Part shown: one piece after another, positions 52,674-61,947 of the stretch
Layout: every line of letters begins with the position of its first letter
Position numbering within the stretch: the first letter of the stretch is position 1
From: Rhodobacteraceae bacterium DSL-40
Lineage (GTDB): Bacteria > Pseudomonadota > Alphaproteobacteria > Rhodobacterales > Rhodobacteraceae
Length of the DNA: 64,000 nt
Assembly (NCBI GenBank): GCA_003258405.1
Contig: QKPN01000003.1
Coordinates: 124,001 to 188,000 of the forward strand
Reading direction: 5' to 3'
The notes under the pieces: generated by a model
The model's database searches: none
The model's input: the letters and a program-made list of their open reading frames with translations, nothing else
Told to the model about the DNA's origin: nothing
Position numbers and translations under genes: made by a program

Positions 52674-53867
52674 ATGCTGCCAGTACGCAAACCCATCCGT
52701 AAGGCCCTCCGCGGGCTTGCCGTTCTCGCGAGCGCAGCCGCCCTCGCGGCCTGCAGCTACTCCGCCCCGACCCGCGTTTCCGATGACGGCATTGCGGTCG
52801 ATCCGAACAAGCCGGTGACGGTCGCGCTGCTGGTGCCGACCGGATCGGGCGATCCGGGCAAGGAGATGATCGGCCGGAGCCTCATCAACGCCGCCCAGCT
52901 CGCCCAGACCGGGCTCCAGAACGCCACGATCGATCTCAAGGTCTACCCGACCTCCGGCACCACCGACGGTGGCGCGGCGGCGGCGAATCAGGCCGTGGCG
53001 GAAGGCGCGAAGATCATCGTCGGGCCGCTGTTCTCGACCGCGACCGCGGGGGCCGAACCGGTGGCGCGCGCCGCCGGCATCAAGATGCTCTCGATGAGCA
53101 ACAACCCCGAGGTGGCGAGCGACACGGTCTATGTGCTCGGCGCGACCTTCGCCAATACCGCCGACAGTCTCGTCGCCTACGGCCTGTCGCAGGGGCTGCG
53201 GAACTACGGCATCGTCTATCCCTCGGGCCTCGAGGGCGAGACGGCGCGCGATGCCGCGGCCGGCGCGATCCAGCGCCGGGGTGCGACGCTGGTCGCCTCC
53301 GAGCCCTACAACCTCTCGGTGCAGGCGATTGAATCGGCGGCCGGACCGGCGGCGGCGGCGCTCAACGCCCGTGGCGCCAACGCCGTCATCCTCACCGACG
53401 GCCCGACCGGCGGGCTCGGCTATATCGCCGAGGCCCTGCGCCGCGACGGGCTCGCCTCGGGCCAGGTCGCCTTCCTCGGCATGCAGCGCTGGGCGGATTC
53501 GGCCGAGATCCTCGCGCTCGACAGCCTGCAGGGCGGTGTCTTCGTCGCGCCCGATCCGAGCTATGCCGGCGCCTTCAACGGCCGCTATCACAACGCCTAT
53601 GGCGAGCAGCCGGCGGCGCTTGCCGGGCTCGCCTTCGACGGCGTGGCGGCGATCGGCGCGCTGATCGCGGAAGCCCGCGTCGATGGCGGCAGCCCCTTCT
53701 CCGCCGCCCGGCTGACCAAGAGCTCGGGCTTCCTCGGCGCGACCGGCCCGTTCCGGCTGCTGCCCAACGGCACCAACCAGCGCAATCTCGCGATCTATGA
53801 GGTGCGCGGCGGCACCTCGACGGTGATCCGGCCTGCGGCACGGAGTTTCGACACAATTGGCTACTGA
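52674..53867 (+). CDS. LpoA/LppC-like penicillin-binding-protein activator lipoprotein
   Basis: 397 aa. Lipoprotein signal MLPVRKPIRKALRGLAVLAS with lipobox LAAC at C27. The mature part is a Peripla_BP_6-type fold like the C-terminal domain of LpoA, beginning VTVALLVPTGSGDPGKEM; the TPR-like N-terminal domain of E. coli LpoA is absent. Segments IIVGPLFSTATAGAEP and LSMSNNPEVASDTVYVLG follow. It would stimulate a class A penicillin-binding protein. The stop overlaps the glnD start by 11 bases. Confidence 0.82.
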   Translation: MLPVRKPIRKALRGLAVLASAAALAACSYSAPTRVSDDGIAVDPNKPVTVALLVPTGSGDPGKEMIGRSLINAAQLAQTGLQNATIDLKVYPTSGTTDGGAAAANQAVAEGAKIIVGPLFSTATAGAEPVARAAGIKMLSMSNNPEVASDTVYVLGATFANTADSLVAYGLSQGLRNYGIVYPSGLEGETARDAAAGAIQRRGATLVASEPYNLSVQAIESAAGPAAAALNARGANAVILTDGPTGGLGYIAEALRRDGLASGQVAFLGMQRWADSAEILALDSLQGGVFVAPDPSYAGAFNGRYHNAYGEQPAALAGLAFDGVAAIGALIAEARVDGGSPFSAARLTKSSGFLGATGPFRLLPNGTNQRNLAIYEVRGGTSTVIRPAARSFDTIGY

Positions 53868-56739
53868 GCAGAGCCTCCTGCCCACGAGCGACGAGCCCTG
53901 GGCAGGACTGGCCGAAAGACCGGGCGACCTTCTCGACATCGCGGCCGTCCGGGACCGCATCACCGCCATCGCGGCGGCCACCTCCGACAAGTCCCAGCTG
54001 CGGCAGGAGGCTGTCCTCGTGCTGCGCGAGGTGTTCGAGGCCGGGCGCGCCGCCATCGCCGAGCGCATCGCGCAGACGCCGCGCGAGGCCTATCGCGCGG
54101 TCTATGACTATTCCTGGCTCACCGACCAGATCATGCGGCTGGTGCTCGACCTCGCCGCGACCCATCTCCACCGGCGCCCCAACCCCACGGCCAGCGAGCG
54201 GATCTCGCTCGTGGCGGTGGGCGGCTACGGCCGGGGCGAGATGGCGCCGTTCTCGGATGTCGATCTGCTGTTTCTCACCCCCTACAAGCAGACCGCCTGG
54301 GGCGAGAGCCTGATCGAGAGCGCGCTCTACTGCCTCTGGGACCTGAAGATGAAGGTCGGGCATTCGGTGCGCACGATCGACGACTGCATCCGGCTCGGCA
54401 AGAAGGACTCGACGATCCGCACGGCGCTGCTCGAGCAGCGGCACATCTGGGGCGATGCGGATCTCGCGCAGACCCTGAACGACCGGCTCTGGTCCGAGCT
54501 CTTCAAGGGCACCGGCCCCGAGTTCGTGGAGATGAAGCTCGAGGAACGCGCCGAGCGGCACCGGCGGCAGGGCAGCACGCGCTATCTGCTCGAACCGAAC
54601 GTGAAGGAGGGCAAGGGGGGCCTGCGCGACCTCCAGATGCTGTTCTGGATCGCGAAATACCTCAACAACGTCCGCAGCCCCGAGGATCTGGTGAAGATCG
54701 GCGTGTTCAGCCCCGAGGAATACAGCATCTTCGTCGAGGCGGCGGCCTTCCTCTGGACCACGCGGGTCCATCTCCATCTCATCAACCGGCGCGCGACCGA
54801 GCAGCTGAGCTTCGACATGCAGGTCGAGGTGTCCGAGCGGCTCGGCTACCGGCAGACCACCGGGCAGCGGGCGGTCGAGCGCTTCATGCAGGACTATTTC
54901 ACCCACGCCAAGCACGTGGGCGATCTCACCCGCATCTTCTCCGCCGCGCTCGAGGCGCGGCACGTGAAGGCCAAGCCCGGCCTCTCGCGCGCCTTCCGCA
55001 ACGTCTTCTCCTACGAGCGCGACAAGACCGGGCCGGGCTACCGGCTGAAGCACGGCCGCATAGATGTGGCGGATCCGGCGAAGTTCTTTACCGATCCGGT
55101 CAACATGCTGCGCATCTTCAAGGAGGGGCTCGTCACCGGCATTCCGATCCATCCCGACGTGCTGCGCCTCGTGGTCGCCAATCTCGACCTGATCGACGAC
55201 AGGATGCGGCGCGACCCGGAAGCCAACCAGATCTTCCTCGACCTGCTGCTCAACCACAACAACCCCGAGCGGGTGCTGCGGCTGATGAACGAGGTCGGCG
55301 TGCTCGGCGCCTTCGTGCCGGAATTCGGCCGGATCGTCGCGATGATGCAGTTCAACATGTATCATCACTACACGGTGGACGAGCACACGATCCGGGTGAT
55401 CTCGACCCTGAGCAAGATCGAGCGCGGCGAGATGCGCCACCAGATGCCGACCTCGACGCGCATCCTCTCGCGCGGGGTGAACCGGCGGGTGCTCTATGTC
55501 GCGCTGCTGCTCCATGACATCGGCAAGGGATCGGGGCAGGATCATTCCGTCTATGGCGCGGAGATCGCGCAGAAGGTCTGCCCGCGGCTCGGGCTCAACG
55601 CCGAGGAGACCGATCTCGTCGTCTGGCTGGTGCGCCACCACCTGCTGATGTCGGATGTCGCGCAGAAGCGCGACCTGACGGACCCGCGCACGGTGCGCGA
55701 CTTCGCGAAGACGGTGAAGAGCCCGACGCGCCTCAAGCTCCTGACGGTGCTCACCGTCTGCGACATCCGCGGCGTCGGGCCGAATGTCTGGAACAACTGG
55801 AAGGCCTCGCTCCTGCGCGCGCTCTATGGCGAGACGCTCGAATTCCTGACCGGCGGCAGCCAGGCGCTCGGGCGGCCCGAGCGGGAGGCCCATGCCAAGG
55901 AGGAGCTCGAGGCGGCGCTCACCGGCTGGAGCGCCGAGGAGATCCAGCTCGAGTGCATGCGCCATTACCCGCCCTACTGGCTCGGGTTCGACACGCGCAC
56001 CCATGTGATCTTCGCCAAGCTTCTGCGCAACCTGCCGAGCGACGAGGCGGCGATCGCGATCGAGCTCGATCCCGCCCGCGACGCGACGCGGGCCTGTTTC
56101 GCGATGACCGACCATCCGGGGATCTTTGCCCGGCTCACCGGGGCGCTGGCGCTCGTCGGCGCGAACGTGGTCGATGCGCGGAGCTACATCACCAGCGACG
56201 GGGTGGCGACCGCGGCCTTCTGGATCCAGGACGCCGACGGCAAGCCCTATGAAAAGTCGCGGCAGACCCGGCTCCGGAGCAGCGTGCGCCGCACCCTCCA
56301 GGGCGAGATCCTTGCCAGCGAGGCGCTGAAGGAGAAGGAGCGGGTGAAGCCGCGCGAGCGCAAGTTCGTGGTGCCGACCCGGATCAGCTTCGACAATTCC
56401 GGCAGCGACATCTACACCATCGTCGAGGTCGAGACCTTCGACCGGCCGGGGCTGCTCTTCGATCTCTCGCGGGCCTTCCGGCGCGGCAATATCTCGATCG
56501 CCTCCTCGATCGTCGCGACCTACGGCAAGCAGGCGGTGGACGTCTTCTACGTGAAGGACATCTTCGGCCTGAAGATCCATGCCGATGCCAAGCAGAAGGC
56601 GCTCGAGGCCAAGATCCGCGAGGCGATCGACCGGGACGGCAACGACGAGGCCGCCGCGCTGTCGGGGCCCGCGAAGAAAGCCGCCGCGCGCAAGGCCGCA
56701 GCCGCGGCCCGCAAGCCCGAAACCGCGAGAAAGAAGTGA
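53857..56739 (+). CDS. glnD: [Protein-PII] uridylyltransferase/uridylyl-removing enzyme
   Basis: 960-aa nitrogen sensor that modifies PII. Nucleotidyltransferase domain about 100-210 (VGGYGRGEMAPFSDVDLLFL with G-S-D-x-D), GlnD_UR central domain, HD domain with VDEHTIRVISTL and LLLHDIGKG, and two ACT domains at about 747-830 and 855-935. Start TTG 53857 overlaps the LpoA-like stop by 11 bases; no Met occurs near the start in frame. The alanine- and lysine-rich tail is typical of this group. murJ follows with a four-base overlap. Confidence 0.93.
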   Translation: MATEQSLLPTSDEPWAGLAERPGDLLDIAAVRDRITAIAAATSDKSQLRQEAVLVLREVFEAGRAAIAERIAQTPREAYRAVYDYSWLTDQIMRLVLDLAATHLHRRPNPTASERISLVAVGGYGRGEMAPFSDVDLLFLTPYKQTAWGESLIESALYCLWDLKMKVGHSVRTIDDCIRLGKKDSTIRTALLEQRHIWGDADLAQTLNDRLWSELFKGTGPEFVEMKLEERAERHRRQGSTRYLLEPNVKEGKGGLRDLQMLFWIAKYLNNVRSPEDLVKIGVFSPEEYSIFVEAAAFLWTTRVHLHLINRRATEQLSFDMQVEVSERLGYRQTTGQRAVERFMQDYFTHAKHVGDLTRIFSAALEARHVKAKPGLSRAFRNVFSYERDKTGPGYRLKHGRIDVADPAKFFTDPVNMLRIFKEGLVTGIPIHPDVLRLVVANLDLIDDRMRRDPEANQIFLDLLLNHNNPERVLRLMNEVGVLGAFVPEFGRIVAMMQFNMYHHYTVDEHTIRVISTLSKIERGEMRHQMPTSTRILSRGVNRRVLYVALLLHDIGKGSGQDHSVYGAEIAQKVCPRLGLNAEETDLVVWLVRHHLLMSDVAQKRDLTDPRTVRDFAKTVKSPTRLKLLTVLTVCDIRGVGPNVWNNWKASLLRALYGETLEFLTGGSQALGRPEREAHAKEELEAALTGWSAEEIQLECMRHYPPYWLGFDTRTHVIFAKLLRNLPSDEAAIAIELDPARDATRACFAMTDHPGIFARLTGALALVGANVVDARSYITSDGVATAAFWIQDADGKPYEKSRQTRLRSSVRRTLQGEILASEALKEKERVKPRERKFVVPTRISFDNSGSDIYTIVEVETFDRPGLLFDLSRAFRRGNISIASSIVATYGKQAVDVFYVKDIFGLKIHADAKQKALEAKIREAIDRDGNDEAAALSGPAKKAAARKAAAAARKPETARKK

Positions 56740-58286
56740 TCCGACAGATCCGTTTGCTGCCCGCGTTCCTGACCGTGGGCTCCTGGACCATGCTGAGCCG
56801 GGTGCTCGGCCTTGCCCGCGACATGCTGATGGCGGCGTTTCTCGGCACCGGGCCGATGGCGCAGGCCTTTCTCGTGGCCTTCACGCTGCCCAACATGTTC
56901 CGCCGCTTCTTCGCCGAGGGCGCCTTCAACATGGCCTTCGTGCCGATGTTCGCCAAGAAGCTGGAGGGCGGCGAGAACCCGGAGGCCTTCGCGCGCGATG
57001 CCCTCTCGGCGCTCGCGAGCGTGCTTATCGTCTTCACGCTCGTCGGCCAGTTGCTGATGCCCTGGCTGGTGCTTGCCATGGCGAGCGGCTTTCTCGGCGA
57101 CGAGCGCTATGCGCTGAGCGTGAGCTACGGGCGCATCGCGTTTCCCTATATCCTCTTCATCTCGCTGACGGCGCTGCTGAGCGGGGTGCTGAACGCGCTC
57201 GGGCGCTTTGCGGTGGCCGCCGCGGCGCCGATCCTCATGAACCTCGTGATGATCGCCTTCCTGTTGATGGGCTACTGGGGCCCGGGCGATGTCGGGCTCT
57301 GGCAGATCTGGTCGGTGCCGGTGGCGGGCATCGCCCAGCTTGCGCTGGTCTGGTGGGGCGCCTCGAAGGCGGGGCTCCGGATCGTGCCGCACTGGCCGCG
57401 CTTCACGCCCGAGATCCGCAAGCTCGCGATGATCGCGGCGCCGGCGGTGCTCACCGGCGGGGTGGTGCAGATCAACCTCATCGTCGGGCGGCAGGTCGGC
57501 TCGTTCTTCGACGGCGCGGTGGCTTGGCTTTCCTATGCCGACCGGCTCTATCAGCTGCCGCTCGGGGTGGTGGGCGTGGCGATCGGCGTGGTGCTGCTGC
57601 CGGATCTGGCGCGCAAGCTGCGCTCCGCGGATGCCGATGGTGCGCGGAACGCCACCAACCGGGCGACCGAGCTCACGCTCGGGCTCACGATCCCGGCGGC
57701 GGCGGCGCTGATGGTGATCCCGGGGCCGATCGTCTCGGTGCTGTTCCAGCGCGGCGAATTCGGCGCGGCGGACACGCAGGCGACCGCGCTCGCCGTGCTG
57801 ATCTATGGCGCGGGGCTGCCGGCCTTCGTGCTCCAGAAGGTCTATCTGCCGCTCTATTACGCCCGCGAGGACAGCCGGACGCCGCTGCGGTTCACGGTGC
57901 ATGCGATGATCGTGAACGCGCTGGCCGCCCTCGCTCTGGCGCCGCTGATCGGGTTTTCGGCCGCGGCGCTCGGGACGACGCTGGCCGGCTGGACCATGCT
58001 CTTCCAGCTCTGGCAGGGCACGCGGACGATGGGCGATGCGACGCGGCCGGACCCGCAGCTCCGGCGCACCCTGCCCCGCATCGTGCTGGCGAGCGTGATG
58101 ATGTCGGCGGTGCTCTTTTTCGCCGAGCGGGCGCTCACGCCGGCGCTTGCCGATCCGGTGCTGCGCTATGGCGCGCTGGTGCTGCTGGTGGCGGCGGGGC
58201 TCGCCGCCTATGCGGTCTCGGCGGTGGCGATCGGCGCGCTGCGACCGGCGGAGGTCAGGCGCGCGCTCGGGCGGCGGCGGGGCTGA
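56736..58286 (+). CDS. murJ: Lipid II flippase MurJ
   Basis: 516-aa polytopic membrane protein (about 14 helices) that flips lipid II. Family motifs near the N-terminus: WTMLSRVLGLARDMLMAAFLG, AFLVAFTLPNMFRRFFAEGAF and RIAFPYILFISLTALLSGVLNAL; later VLLPDLARKLR and FQRGEFGAADTQATALAVLIYG. GTG 56736 overlaps the glnD stop by four bases (GTGA). glnD-murJ pairing is common in the order. Confidence 0.94.
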   Translation: MIRQIRLLPAFLTVGSWTMLSRVLGLARDMLMAAFLGTGPMAQAFLVAFTLPNMFRRFFAEGAFNMAFVPMFAKKLEGGENPEAFARDALSALASVLIVFTLVGQLLMPWLVLAMASGFLGDERYALSVSYGRIAFPYILFISLTALLSGVLNALGRFAVAAAAPILMNLVMIAFLLMGYWGPGDVGLWQIWSVPVAGIAQLALVWWGASKAGLRIVPHWPRFTPEIRKLAMIAAPAVLTGGVVQINLIVGRQVGSFFDGAVAWLSYADRLYQLPLGVVGVAIGVVLLPDLARKLRSADADGARNATNRATELTLGLTIPAAAALMVIPGPIVSVLFQRGEFGAADTQATALAVLIYGAGLPAFVLQKVYLPLYYAREDSRTPLRFTVHAMIVNALAALALAPLIGFSAAALGTTLAGWTMLFQLWQGTRTMGDATRPDPQLRRTLPRIVLASVMMSAVLFFAERALTPALADPVLRYGALVLLVAAGLAAYAVSAVAIGALRPAEVRRALGRRRG

Positions 58287-58399
58287 GGCACGGGGGGGCT
58301 TGCGCCCGGCGCGGGATCGCGTAGCCTCGGCGTCTGGGGACAGCGCGGCATCATTGGGGATGCCGCGATACGCTCCACGCGCGGGAGCGCAGACATTCC

Positions 58400-58588
58400 A
58401 TGAAAAATCCCTGGATGAGCATGTGGCTGAGCGCCATGAACAAGGCTGCCGGCCCGGCGCGCGGGGCTGTCAGCGCCGAGATGCAGCGCCAGCAGAAGGC
58501 CTGGATGCGCGACATGCAGAAGGCCGCCGGGCTGTCCGCGACGCCCGGCAAGAAGGCTTCGGCCAAACGTCGCGGCAAGCGCGGCTGA
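58400..58588 (+). CDS. Small basic protein, unknown function
   Basis: 62 aa, rich in alanine, methionine and lysine (MKNPWMSMWLSAMNKAAG, QRQQKAWMRDMQKAAG, KKASAKRRGKRG). Amphipathic and basic, with no signal peptide. ATG 58400; ribosome binding site is weak (GGGAG about 15 nt upstream). It lies 113 bp after murJ and is convergent with lpxB. It looks coding by amino-acid pattern, but the family is not recognised. Confidence 0.55.
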   Translation: MKNPWMSMWLSAMNKAAGPARGAVSAEMQRQQKAWMRDMQKAAGLSATPGKKASAKRRGKRG

Positions 58589-58592
58589 GGCG

Positions 58593-59801
58593 TCAGGGGT
58601 CGAGCGCGCGCGGGCGGGTCGCGACGGCGGAGAGCACCGAGCGGGCGGCGCGCAGGCCCGGCGCCTCGCCGCCGCGGCCGAGCAGCACCATCGCGCGCTC
58701 CGCGGCATCGCGCTGCGCCTCGGCCGCCACCGGGTCGTCGAGCAGCTGCGCGACGGCCGGCGCGATCAGCTCGGCCCGGCAGTCCCCGAGCAGGAATTCC
58801 GGCACGGCGCGGGTCTCGGTCACGAGGTTGACGAGGGTCACGGTGTCGATGCGGACCATGCGGCGCACGACGGTCGAGGTCAGCGCGTTGGCGGCATAGG
58901 CGATCACCATCGGCGCGCCCTGGGCGGCAAGCTCGAGGCTCACGGTGCCGGAGGCGGCAAGGGCGGCGTCGGCCATGGCGAAGGCCGCGCGCTTGCGGGC
59001 GTCGGCCTCGGCGACGGAGAGGCCGGTCGGATCGAGGATGCGCGGCCAGCCGGCTGCGGTGCGCGGAAAGGCGGCGGCGACGCGCGCGGCCACCGGGCCT
59101 GCGGCGGGCACGACGATGGCGAGATCCGGGTGGCTCGCGGTGAGCCGGGCGATCACCTCGGCGAAGACCGGCGAGAGGCGCGTCACCTCCCCCATGCGGG
59201 AGCCGGGCAGCACGAGGAGCACCTGCTGGCCCGGCGCGATGCCGAGCTCCTCGCGCAGCGCGATGGTGCCGGAGAGCGGCACGCGCGGGGTCTCGACCAC
59301 CGGATGGCCGACGAAATCGCAGGTCATGCCGGCGGCGCGCATGTAGGGCGGCTCGAACGGCAGCAGGGCGAGCACGTGATCGACGGTGCGGGCCATCTTC
59401 GTCGCCCGCCCCGGCCGCCAGGCCCAGACCGAGGGCGCGACATAGTGGATCACGCGCAGATCCGGCAGCGCCTTGCGGGCGCGGCGGGCGACCCGGAGGC
59501 AGAAATCCGGGCTGTCGATGGTGACGAGCGCATCGGGCCGGGCGGCGATCACCGCCTCGGCCGTCTCGCGGATCCGGCGCAGGAGGTTCGGGAGCCGCGG
59601 CAGGACCTCGGAGAGCCCCATGACCGAGAGCTCCTCCATCGGAAAGCGGCTCTCGAACCCGAGGGCCGCCATCGCCGGGCCGCCGACGCCCTCGAGCCGC
59701 AGGCAGGGGCCGCAGAGCTCGCGCAGGCCGGCGATGAGCGCGGCCCCGAGCAGATCGCCGGAGGGCTCGCCTGCGATCAGGAAGAGGTGCGGCGGTTTCA
59801 T
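58593..59801 (-). CDS. lpxB: Lipid-A-disaccharide synthase
   Basis: 402-aa GT-B glycosyltransferase of lipid A synthesis. N-terminal LFLIAGEPSGDLLGAALIAGL, ELSVMGLSEVLPRLPNLL, DSPDFCLRVARRARK, HYVAPSVWAWRPGRA and the C-terminal VLPGSRMGEVTRL, ASGTVSLELAAQGAPMVIAY are the family blocks. ATG 59801 overlaps the lpxI stop by four bases. Last gene in the run bamA-skp-fabZ-lpxA-lpxI-lpxB. Confidence 0.95.
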   Translation of the reverse strand: MKPPHLFLIAGEPSGDLLGAALIAGLRELCGPCLRLEGVGGPAMAALGFESRFPMEELSVMGLSEVLPRLPNLLRRIRETAEAVIAARPDALVTIDSPDFCLRVARRARKALPDLRVIHYVAPSVWAWRPGRATKMARTVDHVLALLPFEPPYMRAAGMTCDFVGHPVVETPRVPLSGTIALREELGIAPGQQVLLVLPGSRMGEVTRLSPVFAEVIARLTASHPDLAIVVPAAGPVAARVAAAFPRTAAGWPRILDPTGLSVAEADARKRAAFAMADAALAASGTVSLELAAQGAPMVIAYAANALTSTVVRRMVRIDTVTLVNLVTETRAVPEFLLGDCRAELIAPAVAQLLDDPVAAEAQRDAAERAMVLLGRGGEAPGLRAARSVLSAVATRPRALDP

Positions 59802-60649
59802 GGCTCGCCGCCGCCGCTTGCGAGGCCGAGGACGAAGAGCCCGGCGGCATCGGCGGCCTCGATGAGCCCCTCGCGATCGAGGAGGAGCACGCCGCCGGCC
59901 TCGACCGCGAGGCCCGCGAGCCCGGCGGCCGCGGCGCGCCCCACGGTCTCCGGGCCGATGGCGGGAAGGTCGAGCCGCCAGTCCTGGCCGGGCTTCGGCG
60001 CCTTGTAGAGCACGCCCTGCCCGCCCGCGACATCGGGGCGGAAGCCCCGGCCGGTCTCGGCGACGAAGCTGAGCAGCGCGTCGGTGCCCTGGATCGATTC
60101 CACGCCGAGGCAGATGCCCTGGGCCACCACCGCGGCCTGGCCGACATCGACGCGGCCGAGCGCCCGGACGATGCGGCGGGCGCGGCGGGCATCCTTGAGA
60201 TCGGCCTCCGAGGGGCGGGCGCGGGTGAGCACGCCCTCGGGCGCGACGAGGCTCGTGAGGATCTCGTGGGCGCCGACGAGGCGGAGCCCCTCCTTCTCGA
60301 AGATCCCGGCGACGAGGCGCAGGGTGGAATCGTCGCCCGCCTTGAGGCCCGCGAGCACCTTCGGCGCCAGCGTCAGCATCTTGAGATCGAAGCGGAGCGG
60401 GTTGAGCTCGGGCCGCCGGATGCCGCCGGCGAAGGTGACCTCCGCGACGCCGGCCTTGCGGAGATCGGCGAAGAGACGCCCCGGCTTCTCGAAGACGGCG
60501 GAGATCGCCGGGTGGCCGTCGGCCCAGCCGAGATCGACGCCGGGAAGGCGGACGACGTAATGCGGCCGGCCGCGGCTCCGGCATTCCTCCGCGATCAGGC
60601 GCGGCAGGTCGCCCCGTCCGGCGATGATCGCGAGTGGCGCCTCTGCCAC
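59798..60649 (-). CDS. lpxI: UDP-2,3-diacylglucosamine diphosphatase LpxI
   Basis: 283-aa enzyme that hydrolyses UDP-2,3-diacylglucosamine; LpxI replaces LpxH in most alphaproteobacteria. Markers: LAIIAGRGDLPRLIAEEC, the central AGGIRRPEL and LLRLVAGIFEKEGLRLVGAHEIL, and DLPAIGPETVGRAAAAGL near the end. Start GTG 60649. Its presence between lpxA and lpxB is the usual alphaproteobacterial order. Confidence 0.93.
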   Translation of the reverse strand: MAEAPLAIIAGRGDLPRLIAEECRSRGRPHYVVRLPGVDLGWADGHPAISAVFEKPGRLFADLRKAGVAEVTFAGGIRRPELNPLRFDLKMLTLAPKVLAGLKAGDDSTLRLVAGIFEKEGLRLVGAHEILTSLVAPEGVLTRARPSEADLKDARRARRIVRALGRVDVGQAAVVAQGICLGVESIQGTDALLSFVAETGRGFRPDVAGGQGVLYKAPKPGQDWRLDLPAIGPETVGRAAAAGLAGLAVEAGGVLLLDREGLIEAADAAGLFVLGLASGGGEP

Positions 60650-60653
60650 GGCC

Positions 60654-61457
60654 TCAGCCCGGCGGCAGGGTGAAGGAGCGCGAACTCTCGGCGGTGATGA
60701 AGCCGACGATCTCCCGGACGAGCGGGTTCTCGGGATAGGCGGCGGAAACCGCCTCGACCCGGCTCTGGAGCGTGCCTTCGCCCTTGAAGAGCGCGGCGAA
60801 CGCGGCCCGGAGTTCGTGGATTTCCGTGCGGCTCGTGGAGCGGCGCTTGAGGCCGACGAGGTTGAGGCCCATGAGATGCGCCCGCTCGCCCGTCACCGAG
60901 CCGTAGGGGATCACGTCGGCAACGACGCCGGCGAGCCCGCCGATCATCGCGCCGCGGCCGAGCCGGACGTGCTGGTGCACCGCCGAGAGGCCGCCCATCA
61001 CCACGAAATCCTCGACCACGCAATGGCCGGCGAGCGTCGCGTTGTTGGCCATGATGACGTTGTTGCCGATGATGCAGTCGTGCGCGACATGGGTGGACAT
61101 CATGAAGAGGTTGTCGTCGCCCACCCGCGTCACCCCGCCGCCGCCCACCGTGCCGGTGTTCATCGAGGTGTATTCCCGGATGCGGTTGCGCGCGCCGATC
61201 ACGAGCTCGGTCGGCTCGCCGCGGAACTTCAGATCCTGCGGGATGTGGCCGAGCGAGGCGAAGGGCCAGACGATGGTGTCCTCGCCGATGCGGGTGATGC
61301 CCGCGACGGCGACGTGGCTCATGAGCTGGACCCGCGGCCCGAGCTCGACTGCGGCGCCGATCACGCAATAGGCCCCGATGCGGCAGCCCGGGCCGATCAC
61401 CGCCCCGTCCTCTACGATGGCGCTCGGATGAATGTCGGCGCTGGGGTCAATGGCCAT
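60654..61457 (-). CDS. lpxA: UDP-N-acetylglucosamine O-acyltransferase
   Basis: 267-aa trimeric left-handed beta-helix acyltransferase, first step of lipid A synthesis. Hexapeptide repeats 10-190 (HPSAIVEDGAVIGPGCRIGA), catalytic H126 in STHVAHDCIIGNN, substrate region GLNLVGLKRR. The C-terminal helix bundle ends LPPG. ATG 61457, 4 bp after the fabZ stop. Confidence 0.95.
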   Translation of the reverse strand: MAIDPSADIHPSAIVEDGAVIGPGCRIGAYCVIGAAVELGPRVQLMSHVAVAGITRIGEDTIVWPFASLGHIPQDLKFRGEPTELVIGARNRIREYTSMNTGTVGGGGVTRVGDDNLFMMSTHVAHDCIIGNNVIMANNATLAGHCVVEDFVVMGGLSAVHQHVRLGRGAMIGGLAGVVADVIPYGSVTGERAHLMGLNLVGLKRRSTSRTEIHELRAAFAALFKGEGTLQSRVEAVSAAYPENPLVREIVGFITAESSRSFTLPPG

Positions 61458-61461
61458 CCCC

Positions 61462-61947
61462 TCAGACCTTCGCGCCGGCTTCTTCGGGCGACATGATCAT
61501 CGCCGTGAAGACCGCCTCGGCGCAGATCCTGCCGTCGATCTTGGCGGTGCCGTTGAACTTCCAGACCTTGGACTTGCCGCGGATCACCTCGACATGGAGC
61601 TCGAGCTGGTCACCGGGCACCACGGGCTGGCGGAACTTCGCGCCCTCGATGCTCATGAAGTAGACGAGCCGGTCGCTGTCCATGAGGTCGAGCGTCTCGA
61701 CGACCAGCACGGCGGCGGTCTGGGCCATCGCCTCGATGATGAGCACGCCGGGCATCACCGGGCGGACCGGGAAGTGCCCGTCGAAATGCGGCTCGTTGAC
61801 GGTGACGTTCTTGATGCCCACGGCGGAGGCATTGGCGGCGATGTTCACCACCTTGTCGATCATGAGGAAGGGGTAGCGGTGCGGGATCATCCGCTTGATC
61901 TGCAGGATATCCACCTGCTTCAGCTCAGGATCGATGGCGAGTGTCAT
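61462..61947 (-). CDS. fabZ: 3-hydroxyacyl-ACP dehydratase FabZ
   Basis: 161-aa hot-dog-fold dehydratase. MIPHRYPFLMIDKV at 20-33, catalytic H58 in DGHFPVRPVMPG and E72 in IIEAMAQ. The usual GHFPGRPVMPG has a V in place of G here. It supplies fatty acids and shares the lipid A region. ATG 61947 overlaps the skp stop by four bases. Confidence 0.95.
   Translation of the reverse strand: MTLAIDPELKQVDILQIKRMIPHRYPFLMIDKVVNIAANASAVGIKNVTVNEPHFDGHFPVRPVMPGVLIIEAMAQTAAVLVVETLDLMDSDRLVYFMSIEGAKFRQPVVPGDQLELHVEVIRGKSKVWKFNGTAKIDGRICAEAVFTAMIMSPEEAGAKV

Noticed and set aside
52182-54068. 628-codon minus-strand frame over the rsmI/LpoA boundary
   Set aside because: Overlaps two intact genes and changes composition at the boundary; no recognisable domain.
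53575-56580. 1001-codon minus-strand frame
   Set aside because: Lies wholly opposite glnD, whose domains are complete; the frame has low-complexity charged composition typical of antisense shadows.
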